9,155 nt of DNA from Flavobacterium sp. UBA807 (GCA_002296885.1 DBIH01000040.1:1-9155), one strand, 5' to 3'; counted from the first letter of the stretch, positions 1 through 5,895 are shown. Numbers and translations: made by a program. The notes: a model not told the origin generated them from the sequence alone.

Positions 1-485
1 GCATTGATAAAAACCAATAAATTTCCAAGTGAAGCATTGCTGGCATTATCTATTGTTTTGCCATATAAAATCAAAACCGCTGTTCCGAAAAGTCCGAGCA
101 ATATTCCTAAAACCTTTTTGAATTTTATCTTTTCCCTGATGATGATTGCAGACAAAATCAGCACAATCATTGGCGTTGTAACCATAATCACTGCCGCAGA
201 AATTGGAGAAGTGTAACTCAATCCTTTGAAAAATGTGAGCATATTTAATGCCACACCGAAAAATGCCGCGGCTACAATTCTGGGAAAATCATTGAGCTGT
301 ATTTTCTCCTTTGGCCCAAAAAAGGAAACAATCCAAAACAATATTGTAGCGCCAATCACGCGAAGCAAAATAAATCCGTAAGGTTTTATATAGAAAGGCA
401 TCACATCTTTGGCAATCGTAAACGAAACACCATAAATTACGGAAACCATCAGGGCGGCAATCAATGCCCAGGTTCGCCTGCTCAT
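1..485 (-). CDS. DMT-superfamily (EamA) transporter, partial, C-terminal part beyond left edge
   Basis: I translated this frame by hand from the ATG at 485-483. It stays open to the window edge and gives 161 residues beginning MSRRTWALIAALMVSVIYG. The product is very hydrophobic, with about five to six membrane segments (roughly residues 7-23, 35-55, 68-86, 93-115, 125-141 and a start at 153). It shows features usual in EamA proteins: an early segment followed by S-F-T-I-A-K and a polar residue pair, a GLSYTSPISAAVIMVTTPMI stretch in the fourth helix, and a short basic loop (REKIKFKK) before the fifth. EamA proteins are usually near 300 residues with ten helices, so about half is present. They act in the inner membrane as metabolite exporters or uptake carriers, and the substrate cannot be told here. 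Its ATG overlaps the stop of the upstream ArsC-like gene in an ATGA, which implies co-transcription and coupled translation. Confidence 0.85.
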   Translation of the reverse strand, partial: MSRRTWALIAALMVSVIYGVSFTIAKDVMPFYIKPYGFILLRVIGATILFWIVSFFGPKEKIQLNDFPRIVAAAFFGVALNMLTFFKGLSYTSPISAAVIMVTTPMIVLILSAIIIREKIKFKKVLGILLGLFGTAVLILYGKTIDNASNASLGNLLVFIN

Positions 486-835
486 TTTGAAAGATAATCG
501 ATCACCTGTTGCACTACTTTTGGGCTGTTGCCAACGAAAATTTTATCATCGGCAATGATTACCGGGCGCGATAAAAAAGTATAATGTTCTAAAATGTAGC
601 GCTTGAAATCGGCTTCAGAAAGTTTCTCGTCTTTGAGTCCCATTTCCTTATACAAAGTTGCTCTTTTGCTGAAAAGCGCCTCATAGCTTCCTGCCATTTT
701 TTGCATTTCTTCAACTTGTTTAACGGTCATCGGTTCCGATTTTATATCCTGCAATTGAAAAGTTTCCAGCTTTGGCAACGATTTTAAAATACGTTGACAG
801 GTGCTGCAGGTTTTGAGGTGGTAAATTTTTCGCAT
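482..835 (-). CDS. ArsC/Spx-family thioredoxin-fold protein (arsenate reductase family)
   Basis: This 117-residue protein has the length and layout of the ArsC/Spx family. It has an N-terminal beta strand leading into C10-S-T-C13, a helical middle with KRATLYKEMG (Arg58), and a C-terminal S-R90-P-V-I-I-A-D-D-K-I-F-V-G strand pair, the usual 'RP' region with its conserved arginine. Classical plasmid ArsC has one N-terminal catalytic cysteine, whereas the CxxC seen here is more like Spx and related redox proteins. Arsenate reduction is therefore possible but not shown, and no arsR or arsenite exporter lies nearby. It is cytoplasmic by composition, with no signal peptide. It overlaps the EamA transporter gene by four bases and is divergent from the DinB-fold gene. 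The family call is firm; the substrate is unknown. Confidence 0.82.
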   Translation of the reverse strand: MRKIYHLKTCSTCQRILKSLPKLETFQLQDIKSEPMTVKQVEEMQKMAGSYEALFSKRATLYKEMGLKDEKLSEADFKRYILEHYTFLSRPVIIADDKIFVGNSPKVVQQVIDYLSK

Positions 836-854
836 CGGTTATAATTTTATCTAA

Positions 855-882
855 CAAAAATACGTCGTTATCAGATTTCAAA
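855..882 (-). promoter_or_regulatory. Candidate Bacteroidetes-type promoter for the ArsC-like/EamA pair
   Basis: On the minus strand TATTTTTG (855-862) fits the TAnnTTTG -7 pattern exactly. A TTTG lies upstream at 879-882 with a 16-base spacer, slightly shorter than the usual 17-23. The -7 box is about 20 bases before the ArsC-like ATG. A second TATTTTTG lies at 896-903. The region is very AT-rich, so chance matches are likely. Confidence 0.4.
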
Positions 883-909
883 TTAGTAATTTTATCAAAA
901 ATAAAAATT

Positions 910-1365
910 ATGGACGCAACTTTCAAAATTTGGGAAACCAACAGAAAACATTACCTCAAACTTATCGAAAGCTATTCTTTGGAACAATTAAACAAAATTC
1001 CCGAAGGTTTTAGCAACAATTTAGCATGGAATTTAGGCCACATCATCGTGGCGCAGCAAGGTTTGGTGTATCGGCTTTCGGGATTACCGACTTATGTTTC
1101 GGAAGAAATGACCAATACTTATAAAAATGGCTCTAAACCAACCGGCAAAACGACACAGGCAGAAATCGATGAATTAAAAGAGCTTCTTTTTTCATTGATT
1201 GAAAGAACAAAAGAAGATTATGCCAAAAGCAAATTCGTTACTTATACCGAATATACAACTGGTACAGGTTTTCATCTTACCTCTGCAATGGAAGCGATGA
1301 ATTTCAACAATTATCACGAAGCTTTACACATGGGTTTCATGATGAATATCAGAAAATTTATTTAG
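910..1365 (+). CDS. DinB superfamily protein
   Basis: The 151-residue product matches the DinB/DinB_2 four-helix-bundle family in length and motif order. The helix end N-L-G-H44 comes first, followed by H122 near the third helix and Y-H136-E-A-L-H140-M-G in the last helix. The three histidines H44, H136 and H140 are where this fold normally binds a divalent metal. Members include thiol-dependent S-transferases (bacillithiol, mycothiol) and many proteins without assigned activity, so a specific reaction cannot be given. There is no signal peptide and it is probably cytoplasmic. The start at 910 is preceded by an A-rich leader, as is common in this phylum. The gene is divergent from the ArsC-like gene and is followed by about 200 bases without a gene, so it seems to be transcribed alone. 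Confidence 0.85.
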   Translation: MDATFKIWETNRKHYLKLIESYSLEQLNKIPEGFSNNLAWNLGHIIVAQQGLVYRLSGLPTYVSEEMTNTYKNGSKPTGKTTQAEIDELKELLFSLIERTKEDYAKSKFVTYTEYTTGTGFHLTSAMEAMNFNNYHEALHMGFMMNIRKFI

Positions 1366-1402
1366 GAGCTTTTTCCAGCTATCCATTACAATCTTTTTAC
1401 TT

Positions 1403-1434
1403 GTTCTCGATATTTTGCTTTGCAAAACTCGAAC
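1403..1434. repeat. Imperfect hairpin after the DinB gene
   Basis: An inner stem TTTTGC (1413-1418) pairs with GCAAAA (1422-1427) across a 3-base loop. Outer pairs GTTC (1403-1406) and GAAC (1431-1434) extend it, with GA/TC pairs and small bulges between. No T-run follows on either strand, so it is not a classical intrinsic terminator. The rest of 1366-1484 shows no gene or other recognised site. Confidence 0.35.
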
Positions 1435-1484
1435 TACGTAAAAAGGATTTCCATTTCTATCTGGGCTATTAAAAAACAAAAAAT

Positions 1485-1492
1485 TACCTTTG
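1485..1492 (+). promoter_or_regulatory. Candidate promoter -7 box of the trans-sulfuration gene
   Basis: TACCTTTG matches the Bacteroidetes TAnnTTTG pattern exactly, 78 bases before the ATG at 1571. No good TTTG is seen at -33; the nearest resemblance is CTGG at 1461-1464, 20 bases upstream. A start near 1498 would give a leader of about 70 bases. Confidence 0.5.
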
Positions 1493-1518
1493 TCATCTCT
1501 TAAAAAATAACTATAAAA

Positions 1519-1551
1519 ATGAAACGCGTCAGTGTTCCATCTGACCATTAA
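1519..1551 (+). other. Possible leader ORF (10 codons) with embedded hairpin, 5' of the trans-sulfuration gene
   Basis: Within the predicted leader an ATG at 1519 opens a 10-codon frame, MKRVSVPSDH, ending with TAA at 1549-1551, 19 bases before the enzyme's ATG. The same bases hold a perfect 5-bp hairpin, GTCAG (1528-1532) with CTGAC (1541-1545) around an 8-base loop. The peptide has no run of Met or Cys codons, so classical amino-acid attenuation is not suggested. It may be chance. Confidence 0.25.
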
Positions 1552-1570
1552 AAACAAATATAACAGACAG

Positions 1571-2713
1571 ATGAAATTCAATACCAAAGTAATTCATGGT
1601 GGTCAGCACCATGAAGAAGTTACCGGAGCCGTTATGCCACCGGTGTTTCAAACCTCAACATACGCTCAAACTTCTCCCGGAAAACCTGTTGGCGATTACG
1701 AATATTCAAGAGCGGCAAACCCAACACGTCAAGCTTTGGAAGATGCATTGGCCTCGATAGAAAACGGTACGCGCGGATTGGCGTTTTCATCAGGATTAGC
1801 GGCTACTGATTGTCTGCTGCGCATGCTCAAAGCAGGTGATGAAGTCATCGCAATGGACGATTTATATGGCGGAACTTACCGAATGTTTACACGTATTTAC
1901 AAAGACAGCGGCATCAAATTCCACTTCGTGGATATGAATGATATGGCGAAATTCCAATCGCTTATCAATGAAAATACGAAGCTGGTTTGGGTTGAAACTC
2001 CAACCAATCCGTTGATGAAATTGGCCGACATTCAGGAAATTTCTAAAATCACAAAAGCTAAGAACATCCTTTTTGCTGTTGACAATACTTTTGCAACACC
2101 CTATCTTCAAAAGCCTTTAGATTTGGGTGCTGATATCGTTATGCATTCGGCAACGAAATATCTTGGCGGCCATTCCGATGTTATTGCCGGAGCTTTGATT
2201 ATAAAAGATAAAGCGTTGGGCGATGAATTACATTTCAAACAATTTGCAACCGGAGCAACACTGGGTCCAATGGATAGTTTTCTTGTTTTACGCGGTATAA
2301 AAACCTTGCATTTAAGAATTCAGAGACATTGTGAAAACGGAGAAAAAGTTGCCAATTTCCTGGCAAACCATCCTGATGTAGATAAGGTTTATTTCCCTGG
2401 ATTACCCGATCATCCGTTCCATAACATAGCCAAAAAACAAATGAGTGGTTTCGGCGGAATGGTCTCGTTCACCTTCAAATCAGGTAAAAAAGAAGATGCT
2501 GTTGCTTTCCTTGAAAAACTAAAAGTTTTCACTTTGGCTGAATCACTTGGTGGTGTTGAAAGTTTAGCTAATCATCCGGCATTGATGACACACGCATCTA
2601 TCCCTGAAGACAAGCGAAAAGAAATTGGTATCACTGATGACTTAGTCCGATTGAGTACCGGTGTTGAGGATATCGACGATTTATTAGCTGATATCGAACA
2701 GGCTTTTAGATAA
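1571..2713 (+). CDS. metB: Cystathionine gamma-synthase/gamma-lyase-type PLP enzyme (trans-sulfuration family)
   Basis: I place the start at the ATG at 1571 (MKFNTKVIHGG), because family members begin with this x-T-x-x-I/V-H-x-G segment; the frame can be read further upstream only with a GTG start. This gives 380 residues, the usual length of the Cys/Met-metabolism PLP family. Visible sites are Y45-S-R47 (phosphate contacts from the partner subunit), S73-S-G before the PLP-stacking Y99, D171-N-T-F-A-T-P (Asp contacts the pyridine nitrogen) and S193-A-T-K196-Y, the Schiff-base lysine. The C-terminal E-S-L-G-G-V-E-S-L-A-N-H-P and T-H-A-S motifs bind the substrate carboxylate. The family makes or splits cystathionine between cysteine and methionine pools. 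Synthase, gamma-lyase and O-acetylhomoserine sulfhydrylase are hard to separate by eye, and a lyase (mccB-like) remains possible. It is a single-gene unit with its own promoter match and terminator. Confidence 0.88.
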   Translation: MKFNTKVIHGGQHHEEVTGAVMPPVFQTSTYAQTSPGKPVGDYEYSRAANPTRQALEDALASIENGTRGLAFSSGLAATDCLLRMLKAGDEVIAMDDLYGGTYRMFTRIYKDSGIKFHFVDMNDMAKFQSLINENTKLVWVETPTNPLMKLADIQEISKITKAKNILFAVDNTFATPYLQKPLDLGADIVMHSATKYLGGHSDVIAGALIIKDKALGDELHFKQFATGATLGPMDSFLVLRGIKTLHLRIQRHCENGEKVANFLANHPDVDKVYFPGLPDHPFHNIAKKQMSGFGGMVSFTFKSGKKEDAVAFLEKLKVFTLAESLGGVESLANHPALMTHASIPEDKRKEIGITDDLVRLSTGVEDIDDLLADIEQAFR

Positions 2714-2734
2714 AACCTTTATTTTTATATACTG

Positions 2735-2766
2735 AAAACCAGAAAGTATTCCTTTCTGGTTTTTTA
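2735..2766 (+). terminator. Rho-independent terminator of the trans-sulfuration gene
   Basis: A perfect 12-bp stem, AAAACCAGAAAG (2735-2746) with CTTTCTGGTTTT (2752-2763), closes a 5-base loop TATTC and runs into a T-rich tail. It begins 21 bases after the stop codon. Confidence 0.9.
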
Positions 2767-2837
2767 TTTTGATTATCATTAATTTATAAGAAAATTACAT
2801 ATTTAAAATTATAAAATATGCATTTTGTCGATTATTT

Positions 2838-2869
2838 TTGTCTTTTTGGCGATTTTTTGAATAGCTTTA
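2838..2869 (+). promoter_or_regulatory. Candidate promoter of the small exported protein
   Basis: TTG at 2838-2840 and TAGCTTTA at 2862-2869 are separated by 21 bases. The latter matches TAnnTTTG at all but the last position. The -7 box lies 28 bases before the ATG at 2898. The flanking 2767-2897 region is AT-rich and shows no gene. Confidence 0.4.
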
Positions 2870-2897
2870 TCTTGTAATAATTTAAATATCGCCCCAA

Positions 2898-3155
2898 ATG
2901 AAAACAATGACTACAAAAAATGCTTTAAAACTATTTTTGTTTTTGCTCATCCTATTTAGCGCAAAAGCCTTTTCACACCCAAAACTGCCTAATCAGAGCG
3001 CATCGAGCGATTGCGAATCGAAATTTGGGCAGGTATCTAAAATGATGAATACTCCAAAAACAGCTTCCGGAGGTAATTCTCAGCAATCTAAAAATACGGC
3101 TTTAAGAGGCAATCTTACCCCAAGAGTAAGTCTAAAAATTAGTAATGAAAAATAA
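2898..3155 (+). CDS. Small exported protein of unknown function
   Basis: This 85-residue frame starts with a typical Sec signal peptide: basic Lys2 and Lys7 and Lys11, a hydrophobic core of about residues 12-20 (LFLFLLILF), and a probable cut after the Ala-Lys-Ala-Phe-Ser region near residue 26. The mature part of about 60 residues is polar and rich in Ser, Asn, Lys and Gln, has one cysteine (C39), and shows no domain I recognise. A second ATG at 2907 would give MTTKNALKLF and an equally good signal peptide, so the exact start is uncertain. It has its own promoter candidate upstream and a strong terminator downstream, with terminators on both sides separating it from its neighbours. That packaging and the signal peptide argue that it is a real gene, but I do not recognise a family. 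Confidence 0.6.
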   Translation: MKTMTTKNALKLFLFLLILFSAKAFSHPKLPNQSASSDCESKFGQVSKMMNTPKTASGGNSQQSKNTALRGNLTPRVSLKISNEK

Positions 3156-3181
3156 TTAATATTGGTTAAATTAGTAAAATG

Positions 3182-3219
3182 AAAAGAGCCGATTCACTAA
3201 GCTGAATCGGCTCTTTTTT
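3182..3219. terminator. Bidirectional terminator between convergent genes
   Basis: A perfect 15-bp stem, AAAAGAGCCGATTCA (3182-3196) with TGAATCGGCTCTTTT (3203-3217), has a 6-base loop CTAAGC. It is flanked by T-runs on both strands (TTTTTT on plus, TTTT on minus). It lies 26 bases after the small exported gene and 15 bases after the end of the convergent DUF3078 gene, so it can serve both. Confidence 0.93.
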
Positions 3220-3234
3220 ATTTATCAGTTCTAT

Positions 3235-4128
3235 TTAGAATCCGTAATTTATACCTATACCAACAACTTCTCTTGTTTGGAAACCTGCAAAAGCGTTGTC
3301 ATCATAAATGGTTTGAAAAGAAAGGTTGGTCGACATGAATTTATTAACTTTCATTACAATATTTAAAGTATAATCAATGTCTACGTTCTGTGCGTCTTCA
3401 AGATAATTTGTATACAAATTCAGGATGTTTTCAGCAGAAACATTTTCCATAATATTGAATTTGTAGTATCCGTTTAAAGCTGCTCCAAATTCGTAACGCG
3501 TGCTTTCGCCTTGTTCAACACCAAATGACGGAGCCAAATCGGTGAAGTGTTTGTGAACCACAATCAACTTAGAAGTTGCAGGAGCAATATTTACTTTTAG
3601 ATTATCGCTTTTTTTCCACAACATACCAACTCCTAACTGGAAATAGGCAGGTGAAAAGAAGTGTGATAATTTGATGGTGTTGTCCGCTGGATCAAAACCT
3701 GAATCAAATTGTGTCTTGAAATTAAAAAATGCCGAATAGAACCATTCTCCTGAAGCCTTTTTACCCAAAAGCGAGTTGAATTCAATTCGGTCATCTGTTT
3801 TTTGCAATTCCTTCCCCTGAAGTTTGGTCAAACCATAATTTGCACTGAATTTATTATCCCATGTCCAGGTGTCGCTTTTATAATTGAAATCGTATTTAAG
3901 TCCTGCATTACCCGCAATGCTGTTTTGTCCTCCGGCAAGCCAGTTGTTAAAGTTTGCCTGATTTAATAAAACCGTGAACATCCCTTTTTTCTCCCAGCCT
4001 TTTGGCTTTTCTTCCTTGATTTTGGCGACCGCTTCTTCAGTCTTCTTTAGTAATTCTTTTTCGTTAACCTGAGCTGAAACTCCATTAAAAACGAATGCCA
4101 AACCAACAGCAAGTATAACTTTCTTCAT
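3235..4128 (-). CDS. DUF3078 family outer-membrane protein
   Basis: The 297-residue product opens with a signal peptide (MKK, hydrophobic core, probable cut after Val-Ser-Ala at residue 19 before Gln20). A charged helical stretch (20-45) leads to G-W-E-K-K-G-M-F-T-V-L-L-N-Q-A-N-F-N-N-W-L-A-G-G, the characteristic start of DUF3078. The rest alternates short amphipathic strands (Y-S-A-F-F-N-F-K-T-Q-F, F-S-P-A-Y-F-Q-L-G-V-G, I-D-Y-T-L-N-I-V-M-K-V) and ends in Phe, as outer-membrane beta-barrels do. The family is widespread in Bacteroidetes and has no assigned role; a barrel in the outer membrane is inferred. It follows the suf operon by 73 bases but has its own promoter match, so it is probably a separate or additional transcription unit. 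Confidence 0.82.
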   Translation of the reverse strand: MKKVILAVGLAFVFNGVSAQVNEKELLKKTEEAVAKIKEEKPKGWEKKGMFTVLLNQANFNNWLAGGQNSIAGNAGLKYDFNYKSDTWTWDNKFSANYGLTKLQGKELQKTDDRIEFNSLLGKKASGEWFYSAFFNFKTQFDSGFDPADNTIKLSHFFSPAYFQLGVGMLWKKSDNLKVNIAPATSKLIVVHKHFTDLAPSFGVEQGESTRYEFGAALNGYYKFNIMENVSAENILNLYTNYLEDAQNVDIDYTLNIVMKVNKFMSTNLSFQTIYDDNAFAGFQTREVVGIGINYGF

Positions 4129-4156
4129 TTGTCTTAGATTTAAAATTTTTCGGGTG

Positions 4157-4187
4157 CAAAGTTAAGAATACATTTGGCTTAACCAAA
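4157..4187 (-). promoter_or_regulatory. Strong promoter match for the DUF3078 gene
   Basis: On the minus strand TTTG (4184-4187), a 19-base spacer and TAACTTTG (4157-4164) fit the Bacteroidetes sigma-A pattern at every defined position. The -7 box is 28 bases before the ATG. Confidence 0.75.
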
Positions 4188-4189
4188 TG
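4171..4189. promoter_or_regulatory. Inverted repeat overlapping the DUF3078 promoter (candidate operator)
   Basis: CATTTGG (4171-4177) and CCAAATG (4183-4189) form perfect 7-bp arms around CTTAA. The repeat covers the -33 TTTG and the upstream part of the spacer, a usual place for a repressor or activator site. It also lies between the DUF2480 stop and the DUF3078 start, but no T-run follows on the minus strand, so a terminator is less likely. Confidence 0.45.
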
Positions 4190-4201
4190 CTACAAAAACC
4201 A

Positions 4202-4711
4202 TTATTTCGCTTTTTTGAAAAGCGGAACTGCCGAACAGGCTTCGCCATACATAATGCTTTTGGCAAATTGTTGTAGTTTTTGAATCGCCATGATGTAAGC
4301 ACTTTCAGGAACGGGTTTTTTAGAGCAGCCTTTTAGTATTACTGGTTTTTCCTTGTATTTGGTAAAATCAATCGTTGGGATGATTTCCTGATACAAAGAA
4401 GTCTCCAAATCAGAAAGGTTTCCGACAACTATTTTTTTTGCAAAAGGAGTAAGATATACCGTAACCAAAATTGTTGCCCATGCCGGAATGATAGCATCCG
4501 TTGAGCAATTGATTGCCACAAAGTGATTTTCATATTGTTGCCAATCGTGATTTTTCAAAGCTTCGCGAAAGTCTTTTTCTTTTAACAGAAAACCTTCAAA
4601 AAGCCATTGTGATATATCAATCTGCGTTCGGATTCCGTTTTGATAATAATCTTCCAAATCGAAAACTTCGAGCGCAGAATTGGCAACTTTATTTATGATT
4701 TCTTCCTGCAT
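4202..4711 (-). CDS. DUF2480 family protein, last gene of the suf operon
   Basis: I assign this 169-residue protein to DUF2480 from its overall pattern: an N-terminal I-D-I-S-Q-W-L-F-E-G-F-L-L-K-E-K-D-F-R-E segment, a central A-I-N-C-S-T-D-A-I-I-P-A-W-A motif, then K-G-C-S-K-K-P-V-P-E-S-A-Y and G-E-A-C-S-A-V-P-L-F near the end. It has no signal peptide and the one hydrophobic patch (residues 72-90) looks like a buried core. Its only three cysteines, C69, C129 and C159, each sit inside one of these motifs and are followed by serine, which would suit metal or cluster binding; that is inference. Its ATG is one base after the stop of the SufT-like gene, so it is co-transcribed with the Fe-S assembly genes. 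Its function is unknown, and a role in cluster assembly or sulfur transfer is suggested only by position. Confidence 0.78.
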   Translation of the reverse strand: MQEEIINKVANSALEVFDLEDYYQNGIRTQIDISQWLFEGFLLKEKDFREALKNHDWQQYENHFVAINCSTDAIIPAWATILVTVYLTPFAKKIVVGNLSDLETSLYQEIIPTIDFTKYKEKPVILKGCSKKPVPESAYIMAIQKLQQFAKSIMYGEACSAVPLFKKAK

Positions 4712-4712
4712 T

Positions 4713-5036
4713 TTAGAGCATTCCTAATTCTAATTTTGCTTCCTCACTCATTAAATCTTTGCTCCATGGCGGGTCAAAAGTAATTTCCACTTCGCAGTCT
4801 TTAACAGCCTCAATTTTTTTGATTTTTTCTTCCACTTCACGTGGCAAAGTTTCTGCTACAGGACAGTTTGGTGAAGTCAACGTCATTAAAACTTTCACCT
4901 GATTATCTTCATTGATCATTACATCGTAAATCAATCCCAGCTCATAAATATCAACAGGGATTTCCGGATCGTAAATACCTTTCAGGGTTTTTACCACATT
5001 TTCTCCCAGATTGATATCGTCTTTAAACTCTTCCAT
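4713..5036 (-). CDS. sufT: SufT-like DUF59/MIP18 family Fe-S assembly protein
   Basis: The 107-residue product is a single DUF59 (MIP18) domain. D23-P-E-I-P-V-D-I-Y-E-L-G-L-I-Y is the family's N-terminal signature. T-S-P-N-C58-P-V-A-E-T carries the conserved reactive cysteine, and F-D-P-P-W91-S closes the domain, ahead of a short tail (M-S-E-E-A-K-L-E-L-G). SufT-type proteins act in the cytoplasm in the maturation or delivery of Fe-S clusters, and eukaryotic relatives belong to the cytosolic Fe-S targeting complex. Longer SufT proteins exist, but this short form is the usual version beside sufS and sufE in Bacteroidetes. It begins 5 bases after the sufE stop and is one base from the DUF2480 gene, so it is mid-operon. 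Confidence 0.9.
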   Translation of the reverse strand: MEEFKDDINLGENVVKTLKGIYDPEIPVDIYELGLIYDVMINEDNQVKVLMTLTSPNCPVAETLPREVEEKIKKIEAVKDCEVEITFDPPWSKDLMSEEAKLELGML

Positions 5037-5041
5037 AATTT

Positions 5042-5461
5042 TTAATTTTTAGCATTAAATGCCAAAGCATACATTTTTATTTTTTTTATCATCGAAACCA
5101 AACCGTTTGCTCGTGTTGGTGATAAGTGTTCTTTGAGTCCTATTTCATCAATAAAATCAGTATCTGCTTCAAGTATATCAGCAGCTTTTTGATTGGAAAA
5201 AGCACGGATTAAAATTGCAATTATCCCTTTGGTCAGAATTGCATCGCTATCGGCGGTGAAAATTACTTTATCACCGTTTTGTTCGGCATGAAGCCATACT
5301 TTTGATTGACAGCCTTTGATTATATTATCTTCGGTTTTATATTGTTCTTCTATCAGCGGTAATGCTTTTCCCAAATCGATGATGTATTCGTAACGCTGCA
5401 TCCAATCATCAAACATTGAAAACTCGTCAACGATTTCGTCCTGTATATCTTGTATGCTCAT
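5042..5461 (-). CDS. sufE: SufE sulfur-acceptor protein
   Basis: The 139-residue protein matches SufE in length and order. It has an N-terminal helix with D-D-W-M-Q-R-Y-E-Y-I-I-D-L-G, then I-I-K-G-C51-Q-S-K-V-W with the persulfide-carrying cysteine, a D-S-D-A-I-L-T-K-G-I-I-A-I-L segment and a C-terminal L-S-P-T-R-A-N-G motif. SufE takes the persulfide from the cysteine desulfurase SufS and passes it to the SufBCD scaffold. The partner sufS is in the same operon, and sufBCD must lie elsewhere. Its ATG overlaps the stop of the preceding lipoprotein gene in an ATGA, and an AAGGAAG sequence inside that gene's end lies just upstream of the start. Translation of the two is therefore likely coupled. 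Confidence 0.95.
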   Translation of the reverse strand: MSIQDIQDEIVDEFSMFDDWMQRYEYIIDLGKALPLIEEQYKTEDNIIKGCQSKVWLHAEQNGDKVIFTADSDAILTKGIIAILIRAFSNQKAADILEADTDFIDEIGLKEHLSPTRANGLVSMIKKIKMYALAFNAKN

Positions 5462-5895
5462 TCTTCCTTTTTGGCTAATGAAACTATTTTATTGACAAAT
5501 TTTTCAATTGCTGCCGGTGGAAATCCGTGGTCAAAGGCAACTGTTTCATAATTCTTATCCTGATAACGTATTTTCAGATTGGCTATCGCTGCGCCGTCAT
5601 AAAAACGTTTTTGTGTTGGGTCTTTCAGATTTGGAACTTCGTCCAGATTAATTTTACTGAATTCGGTTACCAATTCTTTCCAGTCTGCATCAGAAATGTT
5701 TACCGATTCTGATGGATTGTCGGTCCCTCTTCCTTGTGAAATGGTTGCTTTTTGATTTACAACAATGATTTTCAAATGCATTCCTCTTGAATTTGCCGTG
5801 TATTGTATAACCGAATTTGTAATGTCGTTCTGTGCTTCGTTGCTACAGCTTTTTCCAAGGAAAAGTGTCAAAAAAATTAAGCTAAATGCCTTCAT
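5458..5895 (-). CDS. Putative lipoprotein of unknown function between sufS and sufE
   Basis: The product has 145 residues. Its N-terminus is Met-Lys, a hydrophobic run (A-F-S-L-I-F-L-T-L-F-L-G) and K-S-C17-S-N-E, which looks like a lipoprotein signal with Cys17 as the lipidated residue. The lipobox is atypical, with Lys at -2 and Gly at -3, so lipidation is probable but not certain. The mature part shows alternating strands and helices, with D-W-K-E-L-V-T-E-F, R-F-Y-D-G-A-A-I-A-N-L-K-I and F-D-H-G-F-P-P-A-A-I-E-K-F-V as the most motif-like stretches. I do not recognise a named domain. It overlaps sufE by four bases and follows sufS by 72 bases that hold a REP-like element. An envelope protein coupled to a cytoplasmic Fe-S factor is unusual, and the placement may be conserved or incidental. 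Confidence 0.75.
   Translation of the reverse strand: MKAFSLIFLTLFLGKSCSNEAQNDITNSVIQYTANSRGMHLKIIVVNQKATISQGRGTDNPSESVNISDADWKELVTEFSKINLDEVPNLKDPTQKRFYDGAAIANLKIRYQDKNYETVAFDHGFPPAAIEKFVNKIVSLAKKEE

Noticed and set aside
482..835. An ars detoxification operon
   Set aside because: Only the ArsC-fold gene is present. Its partner is an EamA transporter rather than an arsenite exporter, and no ArsR-type regulator is visible.
1532..1570. Longer start (13 extra residues) for the trans-sulfuration enzyme
   Set aside because: It requires a GTG start inside the leader hairpin. The ATG at 1571 gives the N-terminus usual for the family.
1498..1570. SAM riboswitch upstream of the trans-sulfuration gene
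   Set aside because: The leader is too short for SAM-I, and the 3' bases do not show the conserved SAM-II pseudoknot core as far as I can judge by eye.
1324..1587. An 87-residue open frame on the minus strand across the DinB end and the trans-sulfuration leader
   Set aside because: It overlaps the coding 3' end of DinB, the promoter candidate and the true start of the next gene. Its composition is not protein-like for a known family and it has no promoter or start context.
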